Part shown: positions 24,061-36,724 of the stretch, piece by piece
Numbering within the stretch: the first letter of the stretch is position 1
Layout of the letters: every line of letters begins with the position of its first letter
From: Dittrichia graveolens
Lineage: Eukaryota; Streptophyta; Magnoliopsida; Asterales; Asteraceae
Direction: 5' to 3'
Assembly (NCBI GenBank): GCA_038502395.1
Contig: JARJIL010000002.1
Location: 68,887,060-68,951,059, forward strand
Length of the DNA: 64,000 bases
Translations under genes and position numbers: made by a program
Notes under the pieces: generated by a model
What the model saw: the letters and a program-made list of their open reading frames with translations, nothing else
Databases searched by the model: none
Told to the model about the DNA's origin: nothing

Positions 24061-24477
24061 TGTATTAAATGTCCATATGATACACGGGTTGGTTTTAGGA
24101 AAATGATAAATATTAAATATAAATATAAATATAAATATAAATAAAATATAAAATAATTAAAAAAACACGAAAGAAATGAGTATTAAAAATGACGACAAAT
24201 GACATCATCAACCATACTAGTAGTAGAGGGTCGACGTGAAGAAGACGATAGACGTGACGATGAGACGTAATTGTATTTCTTGTAGAAGTTAACAATTATT
24301 ATTTTTACAATCAGTAGCAATTAAGTTAACTATTGATTGGTTGTAATTAGAAAGAATTTAAAATGATTATAAAATATACTAAAATGATAAAATTAAAAAT
24401 TTAGTTAAATATGATATTTTGAAATATTATAAAACCTAAATATTATCTCAATTAGTTTTTTTATTTATATTAGAAGA
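24061..24477 (-). mobile_element. Non-autonomous Helitron, AT-rich family, decayed 3' end
   Basis: On the minus strand the 5' end reads A|TCTTCTAATATAAATAA, as in the copy at 5060-5667. The interior matches around the GTAATTGTATTTCTTGTAGA block, and the 3' hairpin GTGTATCATATGGAC is recognisable. The final CTAG is lost to mutation. Confidence 0.5.
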
Positions 24478-26160
24478 TCTCTTTTCACTAATATTATAAG
24501 TTGTAACCTTTACTTTACTTTAGAATTTTCTAAAAACGTGCTGTGTAGTTCCACTAATAGTATCATATAGAATGACGAAGATGGGTGATTTTTCTTGAAG
24601 TAAAATAAGAATAAGGGATTTGATATAAATACTAAGGTGATTTCATCTTACTAAAGACAATTAAAATGTCTATTACATTCATTCTCAATTTTTTCTAAAG
24701 ATGGTAGCCTAGTTGTTGAGAATATAAGTACAAAGGTATGAAAATCAAAACCCTAGCACATGCTCTTTAGCCGTGGTTTACGTGATTTACCATCTCCATG
24801 TTGACCGTAAATTTGATTCGTGAGAACCCCCAATATGTTGATCACTCATAAAATTGAACGGATATAGTGGGTGTCGTCAAAGAGGATTAACTCGTTAGAA
24901 TATTCACAAACTTTCAATTCCTGCTAAAATGAATGAAGACCTTAGAGGGCTTATGATGAAGAGTGTATTTAAACTGCTCTAACGCAAGTTGGTGAATGTC
25001 ATGAATGGTGGGTGTATTTATGTAATTGTGAGCAAGAATGAAGGGGGTGTGCAGGGGGTCAATATCACTATTTATAGGTGATGGTCATCCCATGAGTGAA
25101 GATCATAGTTCCAGAGTGTGGGGAACTACTGTTGAGATCATCATGGAGACAATAAAACTGTATAAACTGCCTATGACAGTGTCAGACTGTCTATTCTTTC
25201 CAAAAGAACATTGTTGACACTATTAATGTCAACCAATATAAGGGCAGTATCGTGGCCCAAAGGTTTGTGCTCTATGAATCCTCATGACATTCTTGGCGAT
25301 AGTCACCTAGATGACTTATGTTGTTTAGTATGGTTATGAGTGTCTCTCACATGATAACAGTGACAAATACACTTAATGAAACAATTCCAAGCTTAATGCT
25401 AGAGATATGTGCCTAGACCTATGCTTGCAGGCATGTTCAATGCTAATCCATGACTTGGAAGGATGACTGGACACGTACATGTAGGTGCGTTTCAAGGAGA
25501 CTGTTCTCTCGGGTCGTGACTAGATACTTGTGGTTAGGATTGTTCCACGTTGATTCTCGATTGGAGTTGAGACTAGGAGTATTCCCTAGGGATATTCCAA
25601 GTTCGTGCTCCCTTGTCTTATTTCTAGGCTAGTCTTAGACTTAGCCATATAGCATTAAGTGACTAACTAGGCTTGGTATCCTATTTTTAAGATGTGAGAT
25701 GCGTCATTCTCATATCGGAACTAGTCTAGACATTATGCAAGTCCTTAACTAGGTTACCCAAACTTTCTTATATTTACTATAGAAACAACTACTTCTTTCC
25801 TTACAAATGAGAGTGATATGTTAATCTAGAAAATTGTACTATAAATTAGCCCAAAAAGGAGTTTTTCCGTTTCGGCTCTTTTCGGGGACGCTTATGCGGT
25901 CTAACCAGTTTTAATTACCCGTGACCATTTTCAAATATCCCCCTAGCCACCCCTGATACTTTAAAGCTTCTTTATGAAGGGCAAGTGATCTATATAATCT
26001 GGAAATGGTTTGTTCTAATATAAATTAATCTTTGTATAATATTACATACCACAGCTCACAATCTTTACTATATCATTGTAAACAATCTTGTATTTGCTAT
26101 AGAAGTGATTATTTGTCCCTTATTACATATGAAATTAGATTTTTGTAGAATATAAAATTA
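24478..26160. other. Unclassified intergenic sequence
   Basis: No ORF of substance. A phrase near 24770 (GCCGTGGTTTACGTGATTTACC...) resembles one near 27460 (CCGTGGGTTACACAGTTCAC). Both may be scraps of one repeat family that I cannot name. Confidence 0.3.
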
Positions 26161-26164
26161 ACCT

Positions 26165-26642
26165 ATGCAAACGCCAAAAAAAAAGGTCCCATTCGTTGTT
26201 GAGATTGATAGTATAAGCCCGTTGCTTGGTTTTTCCACCACCAACCACCGCTGGAAGAGTCGCCCACTTTGGCCTATTCTTCATAACGTTCCATGCTTCA
26301 TTACACGTAAAGTAATTTCCCTTCTCAGTTAAGAATAATATATGGACTTGATTCATCACCTCTTGATTGCTTTGATCACTTTTTCTTCGTTGGTCACACT
26401 TGTAGTAGTCGTTGAACTTGTTAATGGCTAATTTTAGGTTCCTCTAGTTTGAAATAAATTGGTCGCACGTATATGGAACTCTCATGGCTGTGTTGCATTG
26501 CTCTTGAACTCATGACCAAAAGCAATCGCCAGTTTGACAATTCTCGATATACTGGTCCTTTGAGACGTTAATCCAATACTCGGTCAAACATTTTTCTTCA
26601 AGCTCAGTCCAAGGCGTCTTCTTGACCGCATTAGTCTTTGAT
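26165..26642 (-). pseudogene. Broken Myb/SANT NAM-associated ORF of PIF/Harbinger type
   Basis: One continuous minus-strand frame reads TPWTELEEKCLTEYW near its start, the Trp-spaced Myb/SANT-like helix. It later reads FTCNEAWNVMKNRPKWATL, the NAM-associated C-terminal signature of the accessory ORF of Harbinger transposons and of host genes derived from it. Two in-frame stops (26510-26512 and 26444-26446) interrupt it. No transposase is seen beside it. Asn/Gln-coding simple sequence at 26690-26800 may be its upstream part. Confidence 0.65.
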
Positions 26643-28022
26643 TTCTGGTCTTTTCTTTGACGAGAGAAGGCTCAGGTTCGGGAGATGGTTGGATTTGTTG
26701 TGGGGTGGTTGTAGTAGTTGTTGTTCTTGAAATTGGTGGTTCAACAATTATTGTTGCCTTTGATACCTAATTGGTTGAAGTGGTATTGGTTGAATTCTTT
26801 AGATTGTAGAAATTGTGCAGATGTAAGTGAACTGTACTATTTTTTATATGATGTTTTACATGAATCAGTGGGAATGCTTTGTATATTTTGTATGCTTTGA
26901 AATCCTTGGTGTACAAGGTGAAGGTGTTACTTATATGCACAATTTTCAAACCATTGCTCAACAAATACGTGACAATATGCAAATTATGTAAGCGTTGCAC
27001 GATATATCTGTTGCAAAACAAAAAAAAACTTGGTGCAATATGCTCGTGATGGTGGTCTAATGGGAACATGGGCGTCATATGACTGTTGTGGCCATGACGA
27101 AATGTCTATGATGCCCGCTACATGTGCTCTAAGCAGCTATCATCAAGTGTATGGTTATGCAAAACCCAATCTAAACAGGAATTGGACCTGGCATAGAAAA
27201 TTCTAGTTCTCGGCGGGAATTGGTTAAGTCTAGTCTAAAACCAAACTTTTTTTCTTTTATATTAGTGAATGTTGTTTTGGAAAGGAATTAGGCTTCGATC
27301 ATTGGCATGACAGTTTTAGTCTTGTTCGTGGTCACCCATTTTAACCTGGTACTATGAACTTATAGAGACCCAGTTGTAATTCCCCTCCTTGCATGATACT
27401 AGCATAGCTGTTAGGATATGAAAGGTTCAATAATCAAACTTTGGCATATGACATTTAACCGTGGGTTACACAGTTCACATTTTGATCATGGAACCCAAAA
27501 ATAGGAGACACCGTAGGATGGGTCACCCAAAAAATACTAAATCTCCGTTATCTCAAGTTCAGTCGTTAGGTTTGCTTCTGTACCTTTGCAAAGAGTGTAC
27601 CGATCTCGCATAGTTTTAGCATTTAATTCATCTTATCTCCATGCAAACAGTGTTATATAACATGATTTGGTGATAAAAGTTTCCATCCTTTATCAACCTA
27701 AATCCTTCTCCATGGTTCAATTTTGTTTTCTTCATCTTGTAAATTGTGTTTAGGACACATTACATTTTATTGTGTTAGAACCTAATTGTTTCAAAAGCAA
27801 GTAATTGCTAGGCAATAAAAGAAACAAACAAGATAATAACATAACATCATATTAATTTAGGGAAAAGAAGATACAAAGTAATATGATCAGCCCTCATACA
27901 TTCTCTAAAATGAAGCAGCAAAAAGAAGCAGCTAATGGCTACCAAATTCTAGGAAGTTTTAGCTTTAAGTTGGTTTGTGTTAATTCTTCTTAGCCACAGC
28001 GAGATAGGTGCAACTAGAAATT
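26643..28022. other. Intergenic spacer, downstream of the Aurora kinase
   Basis: No gene is recognised. It includes simple GTT-rich sequence near 26710-26760 and a TE-like stretch around 27420-27560. The last ~200 bases are probably the Aurora 3' UTR. Confidence 0.35.
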
Positions 28023-30702
28023 CTATTTAGGGCATGTACCGTTGGGATCGGCATTCATGATGATCCAAGGATGTTCCAAGATCTTCTGAAGGGAGAGCCT
28101 TTGTGCAGACTCCTTCACTAAAAGCTGCATTTGTTTTAATGAAATTAAAAAAAAAAAAAAGAAAGAATTCCCACCTCCATTTTTAGTAGTTAATTCAATT
28201 GTTGGCGAATACAAGTACATAACTTACTTGTTTGATGAGATTTTTAGCTTCAGCAGAAATATGAGGAGTAGAGGGAAAGGTCAGGTCAACCTTCATAATC
28301 CTATGTAGATAACAAATATTTCATCATTATGCTCGCTAATGTTAGAGGTAGTCATTTTAACCCATTTACTTATGAATGGATCAAGCAGGGTTTGTTTCAT
28401 CTCAAACAAATCAAATGTTTTATCTCAAATGGGTTAAACGGATCAAATGAAAACTAGCTACAACTTGCCCAACGTCCATTTTTAAATGCATATAACCTCC
28501 TAAATACCGAAGGGCATAGGCTCAGCGGTATCTGGTGTTTAAGGTGATCCCCATTGTCTCGGGGTTCAAGTCTCGTAGCGGACAAGATGTAGATTTAGAG
28601 TTGGTTTAGAGGGCTTGTGAGTTCTTACCTTCGAAATGTATCTGCTTGACTGTCTGCCTCAAAAGGAGGGACGCCATACAGAAACTCATAACAGAGAATG
28701 CCTAAAGTCCAATTATCAACTGCATAATCATGAGCTTTATTCTCCACCATCTCTGGTGCTAAATAGTCTAATGTTCCACACATTGTGTGTCTCTTGTTTT
28801 TTGACTGAACAGACCACCCAAAGTCAGCTATCTTCAATCGACCCTGCAATCAAATATATAACATATTTATCAAATCCTGATTTATATTGATGGTACTAGG
28901 ATTTTCTAGTGTCATGTTTTTAATCAAGATTCAAGAATGCCCTTTGGAGTTATAAAAGAGCAATTACAATATGTCAATATTCTACAAGAGCTGGCCATCT
29001 TAACATACCTCATGATCAAGCAACAAGTTCTCCGGCTTGATATCCCGATGGATAACATGCTTCTCGTGACAGTATGCTAATGCGCAGGTAAGGCTAGCAA
29101 TGTACTAAAGACACCACCAACAATACACAGATTTAGAAAAAAAAAGGATATAAAACGTCTTGAGATAAAAACATTACCTTAATTAGATACTAATTATATA
29201 TCCATGCATTTTGCAGGGAAAAAATGATGTTGCTAATAAATAAAAAGATACAATTTTTAACCTCCATCATAAATTCTTGTATTAAATATGTGCAATTTAC
29301 ACCCCACCACAAAGCGTGTGTAAAACAATCAGGTTTCCCAACCCAGCAGAACAATATTCCTTTTTTGTAGTAAAGGGCTTAAAGAGAAACCTAAATCAAC
29401 AAGCACCAGTTAAGAACCTAACCGAGCAGAACAATATTCCTGTTGTATAGAACTTGCCAAGAAATCGCATTTTTACTGGTTTTTAAAGAGATAAGGTTAT
29501 GGGGATGTGGTCATTAACTGCTGCAGGTGTTCTGTAGCATGCATATATGTGTTTGTTTGTGTGTGGGTTATCATCACAGACTTTTAGTAACGGGTTTGTA
29601 CATAGATTGGGCATTGGGGATGAGCTATGGACCATTTCGTTTGTTTTTCGGGCTCAATTGGCTGTTTCGGATAGATTAAAAGTGCAACTTTCTAATTCCT
29701 ATCCTATCTTTTTTTGTGTATTTAAACACTGTTATTGGTGCTCAAATGGTTCTTAGAATGATAACTGTACTCTGTAGTAACTGGACTAGCACTATTCTAC
29801 TGATTAACCAAAATTGGTTCAGCCGGGTAATGCCGGTGAGGATGAACGTTTTTTAGGTCTCAACTACATGATGCTAATGCATGCACTTGTTTGCTGATCA
29901 TATGGTAACTAATCACTTCTTTAATCCTAGTTATTACTTGATCATGCAGGGATTGGTGTTAACTCTGAATTGCACAAGGGTAGTGCTCCCTTAATCTGTG
30001 CATCAGATGCAATTGTTTAGTTAAGTTTGTTTTATGTTAAAATTTTACCACAGGGTAACCTTGTTTACCCGCAAAAAGAAAGTACGTTAGAAGTCCTAAA
30101 TTGAATTTAATAGCGTATTAGAGGTCACAATATTGAATGGAAGCGTATTAGAAGTCCTAAATTGAATGAAAGCATATAAGAAGACGGCAACATGTCGAAA
30201 TATCATCAATAAAGAGGTAATTCAGAGAGAGAGATGGAGAGAGAGAATACAGTGGCAGCTTGAGTCTCGGGAAGATGACCAAATCTTCGAAGCTCTTTGT
30301 AGAGCTCACCTCCATGAGCATACTCCAAGATCAAGAAGATCCTTTCTGCATCATGAAACCAGCCGTAAAGCCTTAGAACATGAGGATGGCGAAGACTGGT
30401 TTGGATTGTCATCTCTCTCTTCAGCTGGTGTTGCAGCCTGTACTTTTCAATCTGCTCTTTGAATATCACTTTCAAGGCGACTATATACTTGCTCTAATTG
30501 GAATAGACACAAATAAAATCTGTGGAATGAAACCCTAATTTCCACATAAATCAAAGTTTATAATCGCATAATCTAAAATGTATGTGATATATACCTTGGC
30601 TTCACGGGCGAGGTAAACTCGACCGAATTTGCCCTTGCCGAGAGGTTTCCCGATCTCGAAATCTTGAATAGACCAGTTGCGTTTCACCGGTTCGGAAGCC
30701 AT
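28023..30702 (-). CDS. AUR3: Aurora kinase, AUR3 (beta) type
   Basis: Ser/Thr kinase of mitosis; the plant AUR3 class acts at centromeres on histone H3. The six exons are 30595-30702, 30251-30493, 29009-29104, 28629-28843, 28228-28300 and 28023-28124, giving 278 residues, a normal length. Seen are the Gly loop GKPLGKGKFGRV (18-29), the catalytic Lys in IVALKVIF (about 44), HRDIKPENLLLD (136-147), DFGWSVQ (156-162), the activation loop RHTMCGTLDYLAPE (phospho-acceptor Thr about 169) and DNWTLGILCYEFLYG. EQIEKYRLQHQL and the NKAHDYAVDNW segment fit AUR3 better than AUR1/2. The short N-terminus (MASEPVKRNW) is typical. No premature stops were found. A SINE-like insert sits in the intron 28301-28628. 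Confidence 0.95.
28504..28618 (+). mobile_element. tRNA-derived SINE-like insertion in an Aurora intron
   Basis: A Pol III A box-like TAGGCTCAGCGG (28517-28528) and a B box GGTTCAAGTCT (28563-28573) lie 34 bases apart, the tRNA/SINE arrangement. The sequence does not fold as a full tRNA (no acceptor stem or anticodon arm), so a tRNA-related SINE head is preferred. The 3' limit and TSD are not clear. It lies antisense to the kinase gene and runs almost to the donor site at 28628. Confidence 0.5.
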
Positions 30703-32161
30703 TACAGGGATTTGAAATTTGGGAGGAAATTTCTGGATTTGAATTTAGAAATTTCAATTCATGTCATCATGTGTAGCAAAATTACATAAATAGTCCAGCA
30801 CTTCTAGTTTTTCATTTATCTTCCAAAATCTCGAATCCATACACAAACTTAGTCCGTATAACCGTAATTCGCTAAATCAAACAGCAGGAAGCATGAATGA
30901 GAGCAACAGTAAAATGGAACAGCATGAAGCATAGCAAGAGTAAAATCGAACAACACAGTATAATCAAATCGAATCCGAGCAACACAATAAAAGACAAGCA
31001 GAACACATAACCTTCAAACCTGCAAATGTTTGTGCCGCCTTTGATGAAATGATGGTCTAATCTCGAATGAATAATTGAAACCCTAATTGAACCAAATCTG
31101 CAAATGTCGATCGAAGGATGAAGACTACGGTGGTGGTGACAGATGACGACACACGCTGGCACGCTGTTGTGGTGGTGGTTGTTAGTTGACGGTGGTCTTC
31201 GTCCAAAAATGATCGCAGGCGGGAGAGCTAATTTTGAAACGAGGGAGGGTGTTACAGTGTTACATCACGGAAATTTCATTTCAAATTATTTCCTTTTCAT
31301 TCTAAAAAAACTTGAGAACGAGGCACAACTGTTTTTAACAGCTCAAAACTAACTTTATTATCTTCAATTTGAACAAGTATATCGAACTTCCTTTGTTATT
31401 AAACTAATAAACTCAATCCTATTTAACCGCTATCCGATTTAACCGACCCAAACTAATCAAACTTTGAATGGGTAGATCGGTTTGTTCGGGTATCAGTTAT
31501 TTTCGACAGGCCTATTACATCTTACATAGACAGCAAGTTTGATTATGAAATGATACACGAATCTATCATCATCTGATTTAGCTAATGTTATTCTTACATA
31601 CAACTTGGATATTAAAGTTATTTGAGTGTTTTAATGATTTAAATGATACATAAAAGTAACATCACTTAAATTGAATTATGTTAGCTTCATGTATCATTTC
31701 CTATATAATAAATTCTTTGTTTTTCATTAAAAAAAAGGTTATGCAGGTTTGGGAGAATAAGTTTGTGTTCACTTATAAAATTCTATTATGAATCCCTCAA
31801 CTTCTAATATGTAAAAGCATCCACAATGAGTGCTCGTCAAACTCATAACAAGATCTCAACGAGCAACACTTCTTTTTATAATCATTGCCATCGCCTCGTT
31901 AAATTTTTGTTTCTCAACTTCTATTATTTATTCCTTGTTCGAATAGTGAAATTGTTCTAATGGTAAATTAATATTGTATGTATTATTTTACCTATTCTCT
32001 TGATAACCAGCACAATATTAATTTACAAAAGTTTAATACATACAATATACGGTATGTTTTTTATTTTCAATGCGTATAGCAGAAATTGTTACAAAAAGAA
32101 AAAAAATCCATTTTTTTATTTCTCTCGGATATCACTATAAACTTTATACTTTCCTTATTCA
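30703..32161. other. Aurora promoter and intergenic spacer
   Basis: No ORF with coding character and no clear element ends. The Aurora promoter must lie within the first few hundred bases; I could not find a convincing MSA (AACGG) element. Confidence 0.4.
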
Positions 32162-32393
32162 TATCTTTAAGAGTTAATTGTTAATTTGTTCCTTTAACTA
32201 TCTCATTTCTTTCGATTTTGTCCTTTAACTTCAAAAGTGACCAAGATGGACCTTAAACATTCACTTTTCGGTCTAAATGGTCCTTTTGTTAGTTGACCGT
32301 TAGTTAACTCCGTTAAGTCAAGGGTAAATGACAATTTTACCCTTATTTTTTATTTGTTGATTAAAACTAAATTATTAATATTTATTATATGTC

Positions 32394-32681
32394 ATGTTTA
32401 CTTTGGTTTATATTTATCAGACTCTCTCAACAACCACCACCACTGCTCTGGACAACCACCACCACCGTCAGTCTCACCTCCACCAATCAATCATAAAATG
32501 CATCAAGGACCACAAACTTGAATCTCAATTCACCATCGACGACTTACACAAACGTCTCAGTGAGTTGGATACAATCAAGGCTAAAAAGATTAGTGATTAT
32601 GTTCCTGCTTCCACAAGCAAGAACAAGAGGTCGCGTAGCCAAAGGGATGGTGGTGGTGATGGTGGCTCCTCTCGGTCTTAG
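32394..32681 (+). pseudogene. Coding-like fragment inside the MULE (possible captured exon)
   Basis: A frame of 95 codons rich in His/Thr at first, then a hydrophilic helix-like stretch (SQFTIDDLHKRLSELDTIKA) and a basic Ser/Arg/Gly tail, closing with a stop. It is not a known transposase. GC content and codon use differ from the AT-rich flanks, which suggests a captured host fragment (Pack-MULE). The source gene is not recognised, and expression is not shown. Confidence 0.35.
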
Positions 32682-32935
32682 CCACCAAAATCCGTAAGGT
32701 TAGCAATGGCTTCCCGCCAAGGAAACAACCCAGCACCACCCTTCCCACTAGCTACATGAACCCCACTACGACTACGTATAGCGGTAAGAGCTCTGTTAGG
32801 TATGGCTGTCAATATGCCTAAAAAACCCTAGAACTGGAACTCGAAATAAACCCTAGATCTACGGTTTTTAAAGATTTAGGGTTTTAATATGAGTTGGGTA
32901 AAGATCCAAGGTTTGTATTGCATAGAACGAAGGTG

Positions 32936-33190
32936 GCGTTTGGCGGTGGTGGCGGTTGGAGTGGCGGTGATGGTGGCAGTTGGTGGGGGAGGGGGTAATC
33001 TAGAGTGAGAGAGAATATTGAGAGTGAGAGAGCGAGAGAAGGGGAAAGTATGTGCGTTTAGCGATGGTGGTTGGAGTGGTGGTGGCGATGGTGGTGGCAG
33101 TTGGTGGTGTTGGTGGGGGAGGGGGTAATCTAGAGTGAGAGATAATATTGAGAGTGAGAGAGCGAGAAAAAGGGGAAAAGTATGTGTGTA
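32936..33190 (+). repeat. Tandem duplication of ~125 bases in the MULE
   Basis: Two adjacent units each contain GGTGG-rich sequence, then GGGGGAGGGGGTAATCTAGA, then GAGTGAGAGAGCGAGA. They differ by a few substitutions and small indels. Confidence 0.7.
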
Positions 33191-33444
33191 TAGGGTGAGA
33201 GAATATATATTTTAATTTAAAAAGATTAGATATTATTTTAATTAATTAAAAATTAGAAAAGATGATAAAGAGACCAAATTACCCTTGACTTAACGGAGTT
33301 GACTAACGGTCAACTACCGAAAGGATCATTTAGACCGAAAAGTTGATGTTTAAGGTCCATATTGGTCACTTTTGAAGTTAAAGGATCAAATCGGAATAAA
33401 TGAGATAGTTAAAGGACCAAATTGACAATTAATTCTATCTTTAA

Positions 33445-34399
33445 TGGACAAGTTGCCCAACTTACCGAATTAATCTTCATGGAGTTTATTCTTTATTGGA
33501 GGTCACATATTCAAATCCATTTCACATATACGCGGGTAAATCTAGAACTTAGAACCACATAGTTACTTACAAATAATAAATAATAAAAAAGTTTTAATAA
33601 TAGTATGAACTTTGCTTTTACATAATACATTTTATATCTGCTTATTCTATCAAATGGCTTAACGGGATTGAATTCTCTTATTAATTCTACCAGATCAAAG
33701 GATAGTTTATTTATATCAACCTAATATACTTTCATTCCTTATTATTTGTACAATAATCATTTGTAAATAAACTAGACTCATTGGTTTCTTGTAAACCTTA
33801 TAATTTATAAGTAAAACAAATAATTAGCAAGATTCAAGTAATAACATAATACAATTAACAATTAAGAAAAACACATAAACACAACTAAAGTTAAACCAAG
33901 TGCACAATTTAAGAACATAAAACCAAATAATAGGACAAAGTTAACACAATAAATATTTGACCTTTTAATTTTTTTATACTAAAGTATTAGATTAAAGTAC
34001 TAAGCAAAGCTGAAATAAACAAAACTGATAGAGCAACCTTATCTAAGAAAATAAAGTTGATTCCTACATTTTAATTAAGATAGGTTTGAAAAATAATATG
34101 TTTTTTAGAAATAATTAAAAAAATAGGTGATTCCTTTGACCCCCTTGGTTCAAGATGGATTCACCCATGGTCACATATAAATAATTTATTCTAATTTATG
34201 TCCTCCATAAGTATATGTAAAAAGGGGTTCCAACAAAAAAAATCTCTTTGCAAAAAAGCTTTCTTTAACAATACCCGGATATTATACTAGCTTCTTTGGT
34301 TGTAAATATAATTTATAGTTGATTAAGCACTCGAACTCTGTAGCAATCACAATCATAACCGTCCTTAGTTTTGAAACCACTCACAACATACACCCAAAT
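33445..34399. other. Intergenic spacer
   Basis: AT-rich sequence between the MULE and a solo LTR. No gene or diagnostic element ends were seen. Confidence 0.45.
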
Positions 34400-36719
34400 T
34401 GTAACACCGCTTCTGAATTCAGTTGCTTTAATGACAAAACAGATTTTAGCAGCGGAAATCTTTCTTTTAACACTAACAAACGATTAATCATATCATCTTT
34501 CTTTCCAAAACATTCATTGGTGTTACCTAACATACAGAAACCGACCATAGTATCATATTACATTACAACATCTAATTACAAGTGTTCCACCCACAAGGGG
34601 CATTTACATCAAAAGTCACCCGTCTCACAGGACATCTAGTCTTTACCTGAAAAGGGAAATCATAGCACCATTAGCTACACTAGGTAGTGAGTACATACTT
34701 AGCATAAGCATCAATATAGTGAGTCATGCATCAAATACATCATACATATCATATCATACATACCGTATCGTACACATCTTATCGTACATAAGCACACATT
34801 GCTAGCTTAACACATAGCAGTGTGCTGACAAGATCAGTAAGAGTCATGTCTTGCAGGAAAGCTAATCCTGCTCAACAACTCAGACCGGGGAATCAGACAC
34901 GACCAATCCGCGCTGGTGGGGGAGCACAAGGCAGTCCACCAAGCATCGTTTACGGAACACAAGGTTCCCTAGTAATCACGGCCAGATCCTGACTAATTAC
35001 AGTCTCACGTTAAAGCACGGTGGGTCTGCAGAACCTCGATCCGGGATGCACCCCGAATCACCGTAAATCCAGAAATGACCGAAGTCCTGTTAGGATCCAG
35101 CTAATCGGCTGACCTTAACCATGCGTCAGATAGTCTGCAGACAGTTCACATACACAAATACGTACATTCGATTCCCAAGGGATCCATCATCATCATCATC
35201 ATATAGTCATATATCGTACATAGGATCCCATAGGGATCCAGCATTCATTTATTCATACTTTCACATGCATCATCATACAATTCATCATTCATGCACATCC
35301 TCGGGCATTAACTAAGCGGTTCCAATCTGGACCCGCTGGAATGCACCTATTACACATCTTACAAGCAATCATAACATCGCTCAGAAACTTACACTCATCT
35401 TCTTAAGCGTACCTGCATAAACAGGTTAGTCATACATACATACATACATATTCACACATTCACATAGTCATCTCAGCTTGCAAGACTTACTCTATTGAGT
35501 CTCATGAAAGTAGGCACTCACTTGTTTCGCTTACAACGTTCGTTCACTCAAATCTGGTTCAGCTGACACGTTCACCTAAAACATTCGGCAATCGCGTTAA
35601 GCGTTTGCATATATTAGATCCTACTATAAGGACCTTATTACATCTTACTATCGTTCATAATTCATTTATCGAACTTACTTTGGATACTACCCAACCCAAT
35701 CAACAAGAACATGTATTTAAAACAAGTCCTTGCTGAAAAGACTTGGTCGCGCCGCGACGTGCGAAAAGTCGGATCATAAGAAAAGCTCATGCGAAAGTCG
35801 GACCAAGTAACCTTTCAAACTATCCGACAGTCGGACCCAAAGGTCGGATGGCTCATCCGACTGTCGGACCAAAGGTCGGACCATTCATTCGAATGTCGGA
35901 TCAGAAAGTCGCATAGGGCATTTTCGACGAGGTCGCGCCGCGACGCTAAACTGTTGCGCCGCGATCATCGAATTTCCAGTTTCTATCATCTTCTTCCTTA
36001 TCATGCATGCGACTTTCACTTATTCTTTTCAAAAACCCAGATTCTTAAACACGTTAGTTTCACTTCTAAAACACTTTTAGAGCTTCATATATCACCTATA
36101 TGAACCTCATGAATATCTTAACATCTTTTAAAACATCAAAACATGATAAACCCACTTAGAAAGTGAGCTTCATGTTCATCCATGGAGTTTCTTCAACTCC
36201 AACACAATTTCCAGCTTGAAAACATCCATGTATCTAGCATATTACATGTGTAATCCTATTTAAACTTCAATACAAAGATCATGCTAACCTTCTTATCAAG
36301 TCTAAAGCTTCAAATCTCTTCCAACTACAAAAACTCCTTCAAGAACTCACGAGAGCTTATCAAGTGTGTGTGTTTTTCACCTTTGCCAATCTTTGACTAT
36401 TTTTAGTCAAACAACACACATACATATCTATGTAATCTTATCTAGAGGCAACCACCTCTGGACAAATATCTATTCATTTTTTTTCTCTTCTTTATTCTTT
36501 TTCTTTTCTTTATTCTTTTTCCTTTCTTTCTTCTTTTCTCTAATTAATTCAATTAGTACATATATATATATATTCAATATATATACATATACATACTTAC
36601 ATATTAATTCCTCTAATTTCACACGTACTTACAATTACTTACAACAATTATTCGTCTATTGAACTAATCACGTACACTCACTAACTAATTACAACTTGGC
36701 CCAAATCGAGGATGTTACA
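34400..36719 (-). mobile_element. Solo LTR, Ty3/Gypsy type, with perfect 5-bp TSD
   Basis: A 2320-base LTR that on the minus strand runs from TGTAACATCCTCG to GCGGTGTTACA. It is flanked by CAAAT at 34395-34399 and 36720-36724. No internal domain or second LTR is present, so it formed by LTR-LTR recombination. It contains TCGCGCCGCGA boxes (35747, 35933, 35954) and AAGTCGGACC-type repeats (35768-35915). The open frames inside have no protein similarity. Confidence 0.85.
35747..35964. repeat. CpG near-palindrome boxes and GTCGGA repeats in the LTR
   Basis: Two TCGCGCCGCGA boxes (35747-35757, 35933-35943) and one TTGCGCCGCGA (35954-35964) bracket about eight GTCGGA(C/T) repeats. The same CpG box recurs four times at 63771-63874. 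Confidence 0.7.
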
Positions 36720-36724
36720 CAAAT

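Larger units (their letters stand above)
32171..33435. mobile_element. MULE (Mutator-like element) with long TIRs and coding-like cargo
   Basis: A 1265-base element bounded by the 9-bp duplication TATCTTTAA (32162-32170 and 33436-33444). TIRs of about 165 bases (32171-32340 and the inverse 33272-33435) share most positions; the ends read GAGTTAATTG and GAATTAATTG. It encodes no transposase. The interior has an open coding-like segment (32394-32681) and a tandem duplication. Confidence 0.85.

Noticed and set aside
28511..28590. tRNA gene
   Set aside because: A and B box-like sequences are present, but no acceptor stem, anticodon arm or discriminator can be paired; called SINE-like instead.
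30166..30462. 98-codon plus-strand frame over Aurora exon 2
   Set aside because: Antisense to a kinase exon with all expected motifs; no similarity of its own.
35789..36662. Open frames of about 100 codons in the solo LTR
   Set aside because: They lie inside a clearly bounded LTR and are compositional (GTCGGA repeats, TTC-rich tract).
36366..36662. Ser/Phe-rich 98-codon frame
   Set aside because: TTC/TTT microsatellite translation within the solo LTR.
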